Below, one piece after another: positions 1-9,079 of a stretch of DNA of 18,163 bases (position 1 is its first letter; the number at the start of each line of letters is the position of its first letter). This stretch comes from Willaertia magna. Lineage: Eukaryota; Heterolobosea; Eutetramitea; Acrasida; Naegleriidae. The translations under genes and the position numbers were made by a program. The notes below the pieces were generated by a model. The model ran no database searches, had not been told where the DNA came from, and saw nothing but the letters and a program-made list of their open reading frames with translations. The stretch covers positions 1 to 18,163 of the forward strand of contig CADWAF010000102.1 of assembly GCA_902984215.1 (NCBI GenBank), in the 5' to 3' direction.

Positions 1-1146
1 TAATAATCTTCATCATCTTCCAAATCAGCTTTCATTAAGGGAATATCATCAGTTGCCACATAAGGCGCAGATAAATTATTATTTCCATCCTTTTCTAATA
101 AACCACCACTTGAACCACCAAGAATAATTAATTTATATAAAGTTGTAACTTGATAAATACTACAACCTAAAAATGGAAAACAACAAGCAATTAAACCAAG
201 ACAAGATAAAACAATACTGATAATGTAAGCATTCTTTTTGGTTTCGAAATTGGATTGTTGTTGTTTTTGGTTATTGTTATTGTTATTATTGTTATTATTT
301 GGAAATCTATCGTCTGTGTGGATGTGAATGGATACACCAATGGTTAAACCTTTTTTGTTGTTGTAAATAGTATTTGTTGTAAAATTTTTTATAAAATTTT
401 GATTGTTTGTAATTTTGTGAATTTTAATTTTTTTTTGTAAAGTTTGTAAATTTTGATCAAATAATTATTGTAAAATAAATAAACAATAATAAATAAACAA
501 TAAATTAAATAAAAATAAATAAAATAAAAAAAACATACCAATACGAATAACACATAAAAGTAAAACAATTCCAATTAAAATTAAAGCAGAATATGAAATT
601 TGATACCTTTTTTTAATATTTGAAAGCATAACAGAACTTGTTATTGATAAAACTCCAGCTATTGTTAAAGTAACTCCAATTAAATAATCTAAAACTATTG
701 CTGGAATGGAAAAGGAACCTATTTGTTATTATTATTTTAATTATTGTTGTAATTATTATTTTGTTAATTATTTTTATAAATTTTATAATTGTTGTATTAT
801 TATTAAAATTGGTAAATTAATTAAAAATTACAATAAAAATTAAAAGAAAATTAAAAAAAATTAAAAAAAAAATAAAAAAAAATTATTGACAACATTTAAA
901 AAAAAATTAAAACGACTTAACTTACCCTCTTTTTTATAAAAAAAATTATAAAATTAATAATGAAAATATAAAAATTAAAAGAGACATACCTAAAATAGTA
1001 GCGAACCAACCGGAATGTGTATGAGTAATAAGTAAAGTAGAAGCAAAAACGACAGAAGAAACACCAACAATAATCATTAAAATACCACCAATCATTGATG
1101 CAAATCTAGCATGTCTAGCCTTCTCTCCAAGTTGTTGACTATTCAT
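1..1146 (-). CDS. Four-helix membrane protein, 5' three exons (3' end outside window)
   Basis: The coding sequence is reconstructed from three exons on the minus strand: 1146-990, 718-539 and 349 to the window edge. Introns 989-719 and 538-350 have GTATGT donors and TAG or AAG acceptors. Phases agree (phase 1 at both junctions), and about 228 residues are visible. The start at 1146 follows a run of eight A. Hydrophobic segments lie near residues 18-40, 59-85, 94-120 and 153-178, which suggests four transmembrane helices. A hydrophilic loop with ten consecutive Asn (about 130-139) sits before the fourth. The tail after helix 4 is acidic (ADLEDDEDY) and probably cytosolic. I do not recognise a family. 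The topology resembles tetraspan or MARVEL-type proteins, but I see no diagnostic motif such as the tetraspanin CCG. The last visible bases are TA, so the stop could be immediately beyond position 1. The alternative of a 3-base microexon inside intron 1 is described in the findings. Confidence 0.75.
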
Positions 1147-1604
1147 TTTTTTTTAATGTACTACTTTGTCTTGATTGCTGACAGTAAGTTGTTGTGTTTT
1201 TGTAAAACTAAAAATTATTTAATGAAACATTTTATTATTGTTACTTGTTGATTTTAATAGATAGATAGTTTAAAATTGGCGAGAGAAAGGACAGATTTTT
1301 TTTTTATCATAATTAATTAATTCATGTTTACATACTACTTTAATAAGAACTGTTGATTTGAGTTTTTTTTGAGTGGCACATTAGATCTATGTAAGACTCC
1401 AGCAATGTCAGTAAAGCTAGGCTTATTACAAATATTAACATGGTAAGATAAAAAATGTAGATGGTACATTGCTAAATAAGGTAAAATTTCTGTCCTTAAT
1501 AAGAGAAAAAACTGTGCGTGTAGCAGAATTTACTGAATGTTGAATATTAGTATATTTCATTTATTATATATTTTTAAAAAAAAATTGAATGAAAGAGTAA
1601 GAAT
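1147..1604. promoter_or_regulatory. Divergent intergenic region, membrane protein / cyclase
   Basis: This 458-bp spacer separates two start codons pointing away from each other, so it must hold both promoters and 5' untranslated regions. It is AT-rich with several T and A runs and a short GATA-type repeat near 1257-1268. I see no open frame with splice support, no RNA gene and no recognisable TATA-initiator arrangement. Confidence 0.4.
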
Positions 1605-3539
1605 ATGGGTGTAATATTAACGAAAAATAGTGGTGGTGCTAATCATTCTAAGGCTTCTAAGGATGAAGGGAAAACGAAAGGGAATAGTCAGATAAAAGAA
1701 CAGCAAGTAACAAATAAGTATAAAGATCAAACGAATAGTGTAAAGGATGATAAATCTATTGATAATGTTTCAGTAAAGAAGGCAGAATATGACCCAGAAG
1801 AGTTAAATAATTTTAATGCTTATAAATTCCCTCCAGATAATAACTCAGTGCAATATATGGATATTAGTAAGGAAGATCGAGATGTAGATAATAATATGGA
1901 ACATCTTTCTGAGGAAGACTTTATAGCTACTGAAAGAGAAAGAGAAGCCTTAGAAAAAGAAATTGATGAATTTGGTTGTGTTGAGGAGTACGGTAAGAAG
2001 GAAACGGAAGAGCAAGTCTTTCAAATTTCTGAACATATCTTAGCCTGTATGTGCCCTATAGTTATTGTAGATACTAAAACTATGATTTATCAATTAAATC
2101 ACTTTGCAGAAGAAACCTTTGGCTTAAATACTAAGGAAATTGAGGGTAAAAACATTTCTATTATGTTAGATGAAACAAGTGCCAGTACATTGCAGCAAAG
2201 AATAAGAGATTACCTATCTACAAGAAAGAAAACTTTATTATCTGATAAGATGGATTACTATATTAATGAAACCTGTAAGGGAGGAAAGAGAACAGTTTAT
2301 ATAAAGATGACTGAAATGGTTAATAATGCAATACCATACTTTATATGTTATTTGCAAATAGACTACAACCAGAAAGGAAGTAAATTTGAGCAGGTAGAGA
2401 TGCAAAATAATGAGATTGATGATGACGATGATGAAGTTAATCAAAGTGATGGTGCCTCTCTTGCAAGTGAAAAGAAAATTGAAGATATGCTTAATGAGGG
2501 CTCTAGTGAAGGGGGGGAAATTGAACAAACCGACACATTTAAAGTGCATAGTGCTATCACTGAGCTATCTACTATACCCATCATCTCTATTGATCCAGAA
2601 TCTATTGTGAATACATGGAACCCTGCAGCAGAAAGAGTTTTTGGTATCTTAAAGTCAGAAATAATAGGATCCAGCTTGGTAGTAATTATGCCTCAAGAAA
2701 TTGCAGAAAAACATAATTGGTATGTACAAAGATATATCAAAACTGGAGTGAAAAGAGTTGTAGATAAAACAAGAGTTGTTAATGGAAAAAGAAAAACCGG
2801 TGAAGTATTTCCTGTTGAGTTAAAAATTACAGAAATTCTTGATGATCAAGAGCAAAGATTGTTTATTGGATTTGCTCGTGATATGACTGCTGTTATAACT
2901 AAGTCTGAACAATATAAACATTTGGCAGAACAAATTTTCCCTGCCTCTATTGCTAGCAGAGTGGTGAATGGAGATTTAATTCACGACTCCCATGAAGAAG
3001 TTACAATAATGTTTTGTGGTATAGAAAACTTCACTGAACTCTCTGTACATATTCCTCCTAAGCAACTTATTACACTTTTAGATTCAGTTTTCCAAAAATT
3101 TGATGGTGTCACAAAACAATTTGAGTTGGAAAAGATTAAAACCATTGGAGAAAACTATATGTTAGCAAGTGGAGTGCCTGAGAAAAATGTTAATCATGCA
3201 GCAAACGCTGTCAAAGGAGCTCTGGCAATGATAGAGATAGCAAAAGAATTTAATGATGAAAGCCAATATAAATTAAATATTAAGGTTGGTATAGCTACAG
3301 GCGAAGTAGTAGCTGGTATTGTAGGTAAAAAGAAACCAGCCTACGACGTTTGGGGAAGTACTGTAAACTTTGCTAGTAGAATGCAATCAACAACATTGCG
3401 AAATCGTATTCAAATAAGTGTTCCAACTTATGAATTACTGCCTGCTGACATTAAGCAATTATTTATTCATAGACAAGGTGTTGCAGTAAAGGGAATTGGT
3501 TATTGTGATACCTACATTTCCGAACAAGCCCTTTTGTAA
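1605..3539 (+). CDS. PAS-PAS class III nucleotidyl cyclase, adenylyl-type, metal-site residues missing
   Basis: This single-exon gene encodes 644 residues. A charged N-terminal region (1-135) is followed by PAS domain 1 (about 138-255), an acidic linker containing a run of Asp, PAS domain 2 (about 315-430) and a class III cyclase domain (about 463-630). Cyclases of this class make cAMP or cGMP from ATP or GTP as head-to-tail dimers. The domain keeps Lys512 (EKIKTIG) and Asp581 (YDVWG), the pair that reads adenine in adenylyl cyclases. It also keeps Asn588 and Arg592, the transition-state residues (NFASR). The two metal-binding aspartates are not there: the first position is Gly472 (MFCGI) and the second Glu516 (TIGEN). 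The pattern matches the C2 half of mammalian adenylyl cyclases, so the protein may need a partner that supplies the metal site. PAS domains usually sense ligands, light or redox state, or mediate dimerisation. The N-terminus MGVILTKN fits an N-myristoylation signal. No transmembrane segment is visible. Confidence 0.93.
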   Translation: MGVILTKNSGGANHSKASKDEGKTKGNSQIKEQQVTNKYKDQTNSVKDDKSIDNVSVKKAEYDPEELNNFNAYKFPPDNNSVQYMDISKEDRDVDNNMEHLSEEDFIATEREREALEKEIDEFGCVEEYGKKETEEQVFQISEHILACMCPIVIVDTKTMIYQLNHFAEETFGLNTKEIEGKNISIMLDETSASTLQQRIRDYLSTRKKTLLSDKMDYYINETCKGGKRTVYIKMTEMVNNAIPYFICYLQIDYNQKGSKFEQVEMQNNEIDDDDDEVNQSDGASLASEKKIEDMLNEGSSEGGEIEQTDTFKVHSAITELSTIPIISIDPESIVNTWNPAAERVFGILKSEIIGSSLVVIMPQEIAEKHNWYVQRYIKTGVKRVVDKTRVVNGKRKTGEVFPVELKITEILDDQEQRLFIGFARDMTAVITKSEQYKHLAEQIFPASIASRVVNGDLIHDSHEEVTIMFCGIENFTELSVHIPPKQLITLLDSVFQKFDGVTKQFELEKIKTIGENYMLASGVPEKNVNHAANAVKGALAMIEIAKEFNDESQYKLNIKVGIATGEVVAGIVGKKKPAYDVWGSTVNFASRMQSTTLRNRIQISVPTYELLPADIKQLFIHRQGVAVKGIGYCDTYISEQALL

Positions 3540-3576
3540 AGTATAATTTTCATTCAAATAATTTTAATGTTAATAA

Positions 3577-4191
<615 letters not shown>

Positions 4192-4415
4192 ATTACATTT
4201 TTATATACTGTATATCCTTAATTATTTAATTAATTATCATTTACCTACTCTTTGTGCTTTTCTCCCCTTTATAAGAATAACTATTATTCTTGGGTATTAA
4301 TAATTTAAATAATTTATGTATTTCTAATAAAAAATAAAAAAATAAGCCATTCACTGGGTCCAGCTCGCAAAATTTTTCAGTTACAAAAATATTTTAAAAA
4401 AAAAAATACAAAATA

Positions 4416-4424
4416 ATGCAATGA
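4416..4424 (+). promoter_or_regulatory. Two-codon upstream ORF overlapping the DP start codon
   Basis: ATG CAA TGA at 4416-4424 overlaps the DP start ATG at 4421-4423; the uORF stop TGA uses bases 4422-4424. A ribosome that starts here would release one codon later on top of the main start. This DP start is also one of the few in the window without a preceding run of A. Whether the transcript begins upstream of 4416 cannot be seen. Confidence 0.4.
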
Positions 4425-6088
4425 GTGATTTAACCGCCCAACAAGAAGAGCGCCAAACCGCAAATAATCAACAGCAATCTACTGTTTCAGTTGAATCTGC
4501 CCAACAACAACAATCCTCCTCATCGGGCAGTCATCATGATCATCATATACCATTAGATACAAATAATGTAAATAACAATGAATTTCAATCATCTAAGCCT
4601 TCCTTTACCACTACCACTATAGCAGAAGGTGGAGATGTAGATGTAATCTCAAGCCTTGACCCAACCAACAACAAAGCCTTCTTACCAATAACATCTTTAA
4701 GTAATAATAACAATACCAATAACAACCATGAGAACAGTCATGATAATATCCATAATCCAAACAACAATTCAACAACAATAGCTCCAACTGCAGTTCCACA
4801 ACAAGATTGGAATTTTTCTTATTACTTACCAAACACTACTTCGGAAACTGTTGTTTCTTCCTTAACTCCACAACAACAATATTATTATATGTTATGGTTA
4901 AGTATGCAACAACAACAACAACAATCTTTAGATAAAGACAATCTTGTTGCCGTAAATCCAACAAATTTATTATTATCTTCAAATATTCCTACAAGTAATA
5001 GTAGTGTACCAACTGTTACAACTCATCATCAAGTTATGGATAGTAATCAAGTTAATAATAATCAATCAAATAATAATAATGGCGGTACCGTTACGGAAAA
5101 GAAAACGAGAGGGAGAAGAAAGAATAATGCTTCATCTTCTGGTGAAACAGCAACAAGTAAGACAACAACAACTAGAAAGAGAAAAAAGAAAGAAACGTTA
5201 TTGTCTGAAAATAATGGAACGAATAATAATACAACAATAACTAGCGAAAATAACAATGAAGAATCTACAGCGACAACTAAGAAAAGGAAGAAAAAGAGTG
5301 AAACAACTTCTTCATCGCAATCAGGTAATAATAATAATGGTGGGAGTAGAGGTGGTAGAGGTCTAAGACATTTTAGTATGAAAGTATGTGAATTAGTTCA
5401 AAAGAAAAAAACGACCACAATTAATGATGTAGCTGATGAATTAGTTCAACAAGAATTATTAGGTGAAGAAAATAAATCAGATGATAAAAATATTAGAAGA
5501 AGAGTATACGATGCTTTAAATGTGTTAATGGCATTAAATATAATTTCAAAAGATAAAAAAGAAATTAAATGGAAAGGGTTACCAGTTGATTCACAAAAAG
5601 AATGTGATGCTTTAAATCAATTAAAATTACAAAAAATTGATATTATTAATAGAAAAAATCAACAATTACAAGAATTACAAAAACAACATAGAGCATTAAC
5701 AAATTTATGTCAACGTAATTTAGTGAACACAATTACAACAAAGAAAATTGAATTACCATTTATAATTGTTCATACTTCTAAAAATACACAAATTGAATGT
5801 GAAATGGATGAAAATAGAACTGAAGTATTTTTTAATTTTGATAAACCATTTGAAATACATGACGATAATGAGATTTTATATAGATTAGGATTAGATCAAT
5901 TAAATAATAATCAACAAGAAAATAATGGACAAAGTAGCGAAGATGATTTCTTTGGATTACAAACAAAGAACAGTATTGCATCTTCTTCTTCAACAACGAA
6001 TGAAAAAGACAATATCACAAATAATAATAATAGTAATATTAACAACACAGATAATGATGATAGTAATACATCGAAACATCAAGAATAA
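4421..6088 (+). CDS. TFDP: DP-family transcription factor (E2F dimerisation partner)
   Basis: This single-exon gene encodes 555 residues. The first 310 or so are Gln/Asn/Ser/Thr-rich with several basic clusters (KKTRGRRKN, RKRKKK, KKRKKK) that look like nuclear localisation signals. A DP winged-helix domain follows: GLRHFSMKVCELVQ starts near 314. The DP signature NIRRRVYDALNVLMALNII runs from about 357, with DKKEIKWKGLP behind it. Residues about 395-500 correspond to the coiled-coil and marked-box-like dimerisation region. The C-terminus is again Asn/Ser/Asp-rich. DP proteins bind DNA only weakly alone and act as heterodimers with E2F at TTTSSCGC-type sites, controlling cell-cycle genes. No E2F gene is in the window. 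The length is greater than animal DP proteins (about 400) because of the low-complexity N-terminus. The start codon overlaps a tiny upstream ORF, and the stop is 4 bp from that of the convergent ankyrin-like gene. Confidence 0.95.
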   Translation: MSDLTAQQEERQTANNQQQSTVSVESAQQQQSSSSGSHHDHHIPLDTNNVNNNEFQSSKPSFTTTTIAEGGDVDVISSLDPTNNKAFLPITSLSNNNNTNNNHENSHDNIHNPNNNSTTIAPTAVPQQDWNFSYYLPNTTSETVVSSLTPQQQYYYMLWLSMQQQQQQSLDKDNLVAVNPTNLLLSSNIPTSNSSVPTVTTHHQVMDSNQVNNNQSNNNNGGTVTEKKTRGRRKNNASSSGETATSKTTTTRKRKKKETLLSENNGTNNNTTITSENNNEESTATTKKRKKKSETTSSSQSGNNNNGGSRGGRGLRHFSMKVCELVQKKKTTTINDVADELVQQELLGEENKSDDKNIRRRVYDALNVLMALNIISKDKKEIKWKGLPVDSQKECDALNQLKLQKIDIINRKNQQLQELQKQHRALTNLCQRNLVNTITTKKIELPFIIVHTSKNTQIECEMDENRTEVFFNFDKPFEIHDDNEILYRLGLDQLNNNQQENNGQSSEDDFFGLQTKNSIASSSSTTNEKDNITNNNNSNINNTDNDDSNTSKHQE

Positions 6089-6092
6089 ATTT

Positions 6093-6541
6093 TTATTTAC
6101 CTAATTTTTGTTTTAAATATTGTTTTACTTCAAAGTACGACATATCAGATTGACAAGCTTCATTAATTAAATCCCAAACAGTTTTACCTAATTTATTTTT
6201 TATTTCAGTATTAATATTTCTATTTTCTAATAAATCTTTTAAAATTTCCATTCTTTTATAAGCTGCAGCATAATGAGCTAAAGAATTACCTTGATCATCT
6301 GTTGCATTGATATTTGAGAATGATTCAATTTGAGATTTATATTTGCCAACATTTCCATCACTTTTAATTGTTGTTGTTGAATTAATTAAATTATTATTGT
6401 TTAAATATGTTTAATTATTTAAATATATTAATTGATTTTTTAATTATTATCATTATTAGCTGGTTGTCAATACGGTACTGCTTATTATTAATTTTTTGTT
6501 AAAACTTACGCAATGATTTGTTGTATTGCACTGAATGACAT
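6093..6541 (-). CDS. Small ankyrin-repeat-like protein, two exons
   Basis: Two exons, 6541-6510 and 6360-6093, are joined across a GTAAGT...AAAAG intron (6509-6361, 149 bp). The phases match (codon GC|T) and give 99 residues. The ATG follows eleven consecutive A. The short first exon encodes MSFSAIQQII. The second contains a recognisable ankyrin-type unit, DDQGNSLAHYAAAYKRMEIL followed by KDLLENRNIN, then a degenerate second unit (NKLGKTVWDLI). Ankyrin repeats bind other proteins, but with only about one and a half units a partner cannot be guessed. The gene is convergent with DP and its stop codon is separated from the DP stop by four bases, so the two transcripts must overlap at their 3' ends. 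It is too interrupted to appear as a long open frame. Confidence 0.82.
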
Positions 6542-6668
6542 TTTTTTTTTTGATTTGTTTATTATTATTTGTACAACCTTAAAAGTGACGTGCAATTTAA
6601 ATACCATCAATTTTCTTGTAATCTTATTTATGAGAACAAGTTGATTTACAAAAAAAATAAGACCTTAA
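6542..6668. promoter_or_regulatory. 127-bp divergent promoter region
   Basis: This spacer lies between the ankyrin-like start (minus) and the zinc-finger protein start (plus). It must contain the promoter elements and both 5' untranslated regions. The ankyrin-side edge is a run of T (A on the transcribed strand). A short upstream ORF, ATG AGA ACA AGT TGA near 6629-6643, precedes the zinc-finger gene. No other element is recognised. Confidence 0.35.
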
Positions 6669-8366
6669 ATGATCCCTCGCTACTCATCTCCAATCTCATC
6701 TTCGTCATCTCCAAAGTTTGTAGGAAAGAAGGGGGAAGAAGAACTGTTGAGGAAGAGTAATAATAATTCAAAGTCTAACTCTTCTTATAAAATTCCTGAG
6801 CTTTATTCTCCAAGAAATAATAATAATAACAGCCTATTGAACAACAGTTTGAATAGCCTGAAAAGTTTGAGTGCAAGTAGTTATAGCCTTAAAAATAGTA
6901 ATAACATGATGACTAATACAAATCGTTCTTCTAAAGACTATTCTTCTTTGCTATCCTCTCCTTCTTCTTCATCTCCTTCTTTGTCGTCTTATAAAAGATC
7001 TTATTATTCATCATCTCCTTCAACAAAAACAACAAGTCCTTCACCAACAACAACTTCAAGAAAAAAAGAAATGTTTGAAAGTTGTTCTCCCTTAAATACA
7101 ATTTACTCTCCAAAATCATCACCAAATAGAGATATCTACAAATCAATGTACAATTGTCCTTATTGCAATCAATCATTTTACGCTTATACATTATTTCTTG
7201 ATCATACAGAAAAGTGTCCAAATCGTTTAAGCACTAATAATCTCAATGAAGAAAAGAAAAGAAATAAGGAAAATGACAAGAGTCAATCAACATTTAATTC
7301 ATCTCTATTATTATCTACTTCTTCTTCATTTCCTTCTTCTACAACTTTCACTTCAAAGCAAACTGTTAAGCAAACTATTAAAGATACAGAATTTCAAATG
7401 CACACTAGAAATGGCACTGTCATTAAGAAATGTTTTATAGTAGCCTCAAAAGAAGATGAATTAACTTTTGGTACAAATTATTCTTGTCTTTGTATTTGTT
7501 TTGAATATTCCATTCAAATCTTACATGAAATGATTGATGCAACTGCTTGGGATCAATGGAATAGTGAAATGATTAATGAATTATTGAAAAGTGGTTGTCT
7601 ACAAGATCCACAAAGAAATGTATTTTGTGTAGAAGATGTTTATAAGAATGTTGTAAGGTTTAATAGACAATTAAGAATATTAAAGAGAGAAAAGTCTTTA
7701 CCTATTGATTTGAAAGCCTTAATACCAAAGTTGAAAAGAAAAGGCTTGTTGCAATGTAATGATAGTTCTTCTTCTTCAACCATTAATAATAATATTAAGG
7801 CTTCTTCTAATATTTGTTGTATATTTCATTCGAAAAGAACATCAATTGTTGTGTATTGTAGGGTAAGTGAAGGGGAAGATCAAGTGTTTTATATTGCTTT
7901 TGATCCACATGCACAAGTGACTGATGGAATAAGTCATGGAGCTTCTATTACTTATTTAATTAATGATTCTTCATTGTATTCTTATCTAAGTAAATGGATT
8001 TTCACTAACAATGAACCTTGCATTGCTTGTTTAATTGTAGCCTTACAGCCTAACATTCCTTTTGAACAATTTACCTTACAGTTGTTAGAAGAAGATAACT
8101 TCAACAACACCAACAACAATGAAGAACAACAACAGTTGCTGAAGGTTACAACAGAAGTAAGGGAATGGAAAGCTAAATTGGAAATGGAACGTAAAGCCAA
8201 TCATGACCTTGAAAAGCAATTAAATAGTCAACAAGAAATTATTCAAAACCTTAAAAAAGAATTGGAAAAATATTCCTCAATGGAAGAGGAAAGAAATCAT
8301 CAATTAAAGGAAATTGAAAATTTAAAACAATTACTTTCCTTTGTGCAACAAAGTATTTTGAAATAA
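6669..8366 (+). CDS. UBZ-like C2HC zinc finger, possible papain-like cysteine protease domain, coiled coil
   Basis: This single-exon gene encodes 565 residues. Residues 1-160 are Ser/Asn/Thr-rich and probably disordered. A zinc finger follows, with Cys163, Cys166, His179 and Cys183 (CPYCNQSF...HTEKC). Its CX2C-X12-HX3C spacing is close to ubiquitin-binding UBZ fingers. Residues about 245-470 look globular. A Cys cluster at 273, 275 and 277 (TNYSCLCIC) opens a predicted helix. Further on, an Asp-x-His motif (Asp412, His414 in FDPHA) is followed by HGASITYL and an aromatic helix. That order, an early helix-capping Cys and a late DxH on a strand followed by a helix, resembles papain-fold deubiquitinases, but this is inference. 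About 490-565 is a heptad-rich coiled coil. An N-terminal ubiquitin-binding finger with a C-terminal deubiquitinase-like fold would make functional sense. I know no named protein with this architecture. It is convergent with the next gene, with 29 bp between stop codons. Confidence 0.8.
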   Translation: MIPRYSSPISSSSSPKFVGKKGEEELLRKSNNNSKSNSSYKIPELYSPRNNNNNSLLNNSLNSLKSLSASSYSLKNSNNMMTNTNRSSKDYSSLLSSPSSSSPSLSSYKRSYYSSSPSTKTTSPSPTTTSRKKEMFESCSPLNTIYSPKSSPNRDIYKSMYNCPYCNQSFYAYTLFLDHTEKCPNRLSTNNLNEEKKRNKENDKSQSTFNSSLLLSTSSSFPSSTTFTSKQTVKQTIKDTEFQMHTRNGTVIKKCFIVASKEDELTFGTNYSCLCICFEYSIQILHEMIDATAWDQWNSEMINELLKSGCLQDPQRNVFCVEDVYKNVVRFNRQLRILKREKSLPIDLKALIPKLKRKGLLQCNDSSSSSTINNNIKASSNICCIFHSKRTSIVVYCRVSEGEDQVFYIAFDPHAQVTDGISHGASITYLINDSSLYSYLSKWIFTNNEPCIACLIVALQPNIPFEQFTLQLLEEDNFNNTNNNEEQQQLLKVTTEVREWKAKLEMERKANHDLEKQLNSQQEIIQNLKKELEKYSSMEEERNHQLKEIENLKQLLSFVQQSILK

Positions 8367-8395
8367 TTAATTTTAATGTTATTTGATAATTATTT

Positions 8396-9079
8396 TTACT
8401 TTTGAGTATACAGTTGACTAAAAGAGTGTCCCATAAGATCAATTTCATTAGTTAATTCTTCAATAATTTTCATTCTTTCCAATTTTTCTTTTGAAAGTCT
8501 TTCAATTATATTTTCATACTGTTTTAATTTATTTTGTAATTTAATAATAACATCATTTTGTAACTCCAATGATAAATTTACCTGCATTGAAAAGTCAATT
8601 TTCTCAATTTTTGGTATTTGTTGTTGCTCTTCCTTTTTATTCTCAATCACTAATTTTTCTTTATCAAGGTTTGGTTCCTGTTTTGACTGTTGTTGTTCTT
8701 CTTTTTGACTTTTCATTATTAAGGGTTGTTGTTGTTGTTCAAAATTAATTATAACTTTTGGTTGACTTTCTTTAATTTTTTCAACCGCTGTTTTTACATT
8801 CTTTCTCTTTATTTCTTCATCTTTCCAATGTACTGATTTTCCTACTATTGGAGATGTCATTTCACAAAATAAAGTCTCTTCTTCATCCTCTACTTCTTCT
8901 TGATGTCGCTCAGTAACTAATAATATTGGTTTCTTTTTCTTTTTCATTAATTTACTATCTACCTTATTAGTCAACGTTCTTTTCTTTTCCATACCTTCTT
9001 TCCTATTCTGTTGTTGTTTCTTCCCACTAATAGCCTTACTATTATTGTTACAATCCTTCTTATCAGCCTTCTTCCCCAT
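8396..9079 (-). CDS. Lys/Gln-rich coiled-coil protein with possible PP1-docking motif
   Basis: This gene encodes 227 residues when started at the first ATG (9079). A frame extending to 9091 opens only with GTG behind an in-frame TGA, so 9079 is chosen. The N-terminus is very basic (MGKKADKK, then KKKKK near 46-50) and probably nuclear. An acidic patch is at about 58-70. KSVHWKDE at about 81-88 fits the protein phosphatase 1 docking pattern K/R-x-V/I-x-F/W followed by acidic residues. The middle is Gln/Glu/Lys-rich. The last 70 residues form a clear coiled coil (LQNKLKQYENIIERLSKEKL onward). No family is recognised. A shugoshin-like or other PP1/PP2A scaffold is conceivable from the shape alone but cannot be claimed. 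Confidence 0.7.
   Translation of the reverse strand: MGKKADKKDCNNNSKAISGKKQQQNRKEGMEKKRTLTNKVDSKLMKKKKKPILLVTERHQEEVEDEEETLFCEMTSPIVGKSVHWKDEEIKRKNVKTAVEKIKESQPKVIINFEQQQQPLIMKSQKEEQQQSKQEPNLDKEKLVIENKKEEQQQIPKIEKIDFSMQVNLSLELQNDVIIKLQNKLKQYENIIERLSKEKLERMKIIEELTNEIDLMGHSFSQLYTQK

Noticed and set aside
389..574. Open frame on the minus strand rich in Tyr, Phe and Leu
   Set aside because: It covers intron 2 of the membrane protein gene plus the end of exon 2 in another frame. The composition is just AT-rich translation.
2238..2549. Minus-strand 103-residue open frame inside the cyclase
   Set aside because: It is antisense to a well-supported PAS domain and has no homology-like motif.
4273..4291. 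Perfect 8-bp inverted repeat with 3-base loop (AAGAATAA/TTATTCTT)
   Set aside because: It is AT-only apart from one G-C pair and expected by chance in AT-rich spacer; no terminator role can be inferred in a eukaryote.
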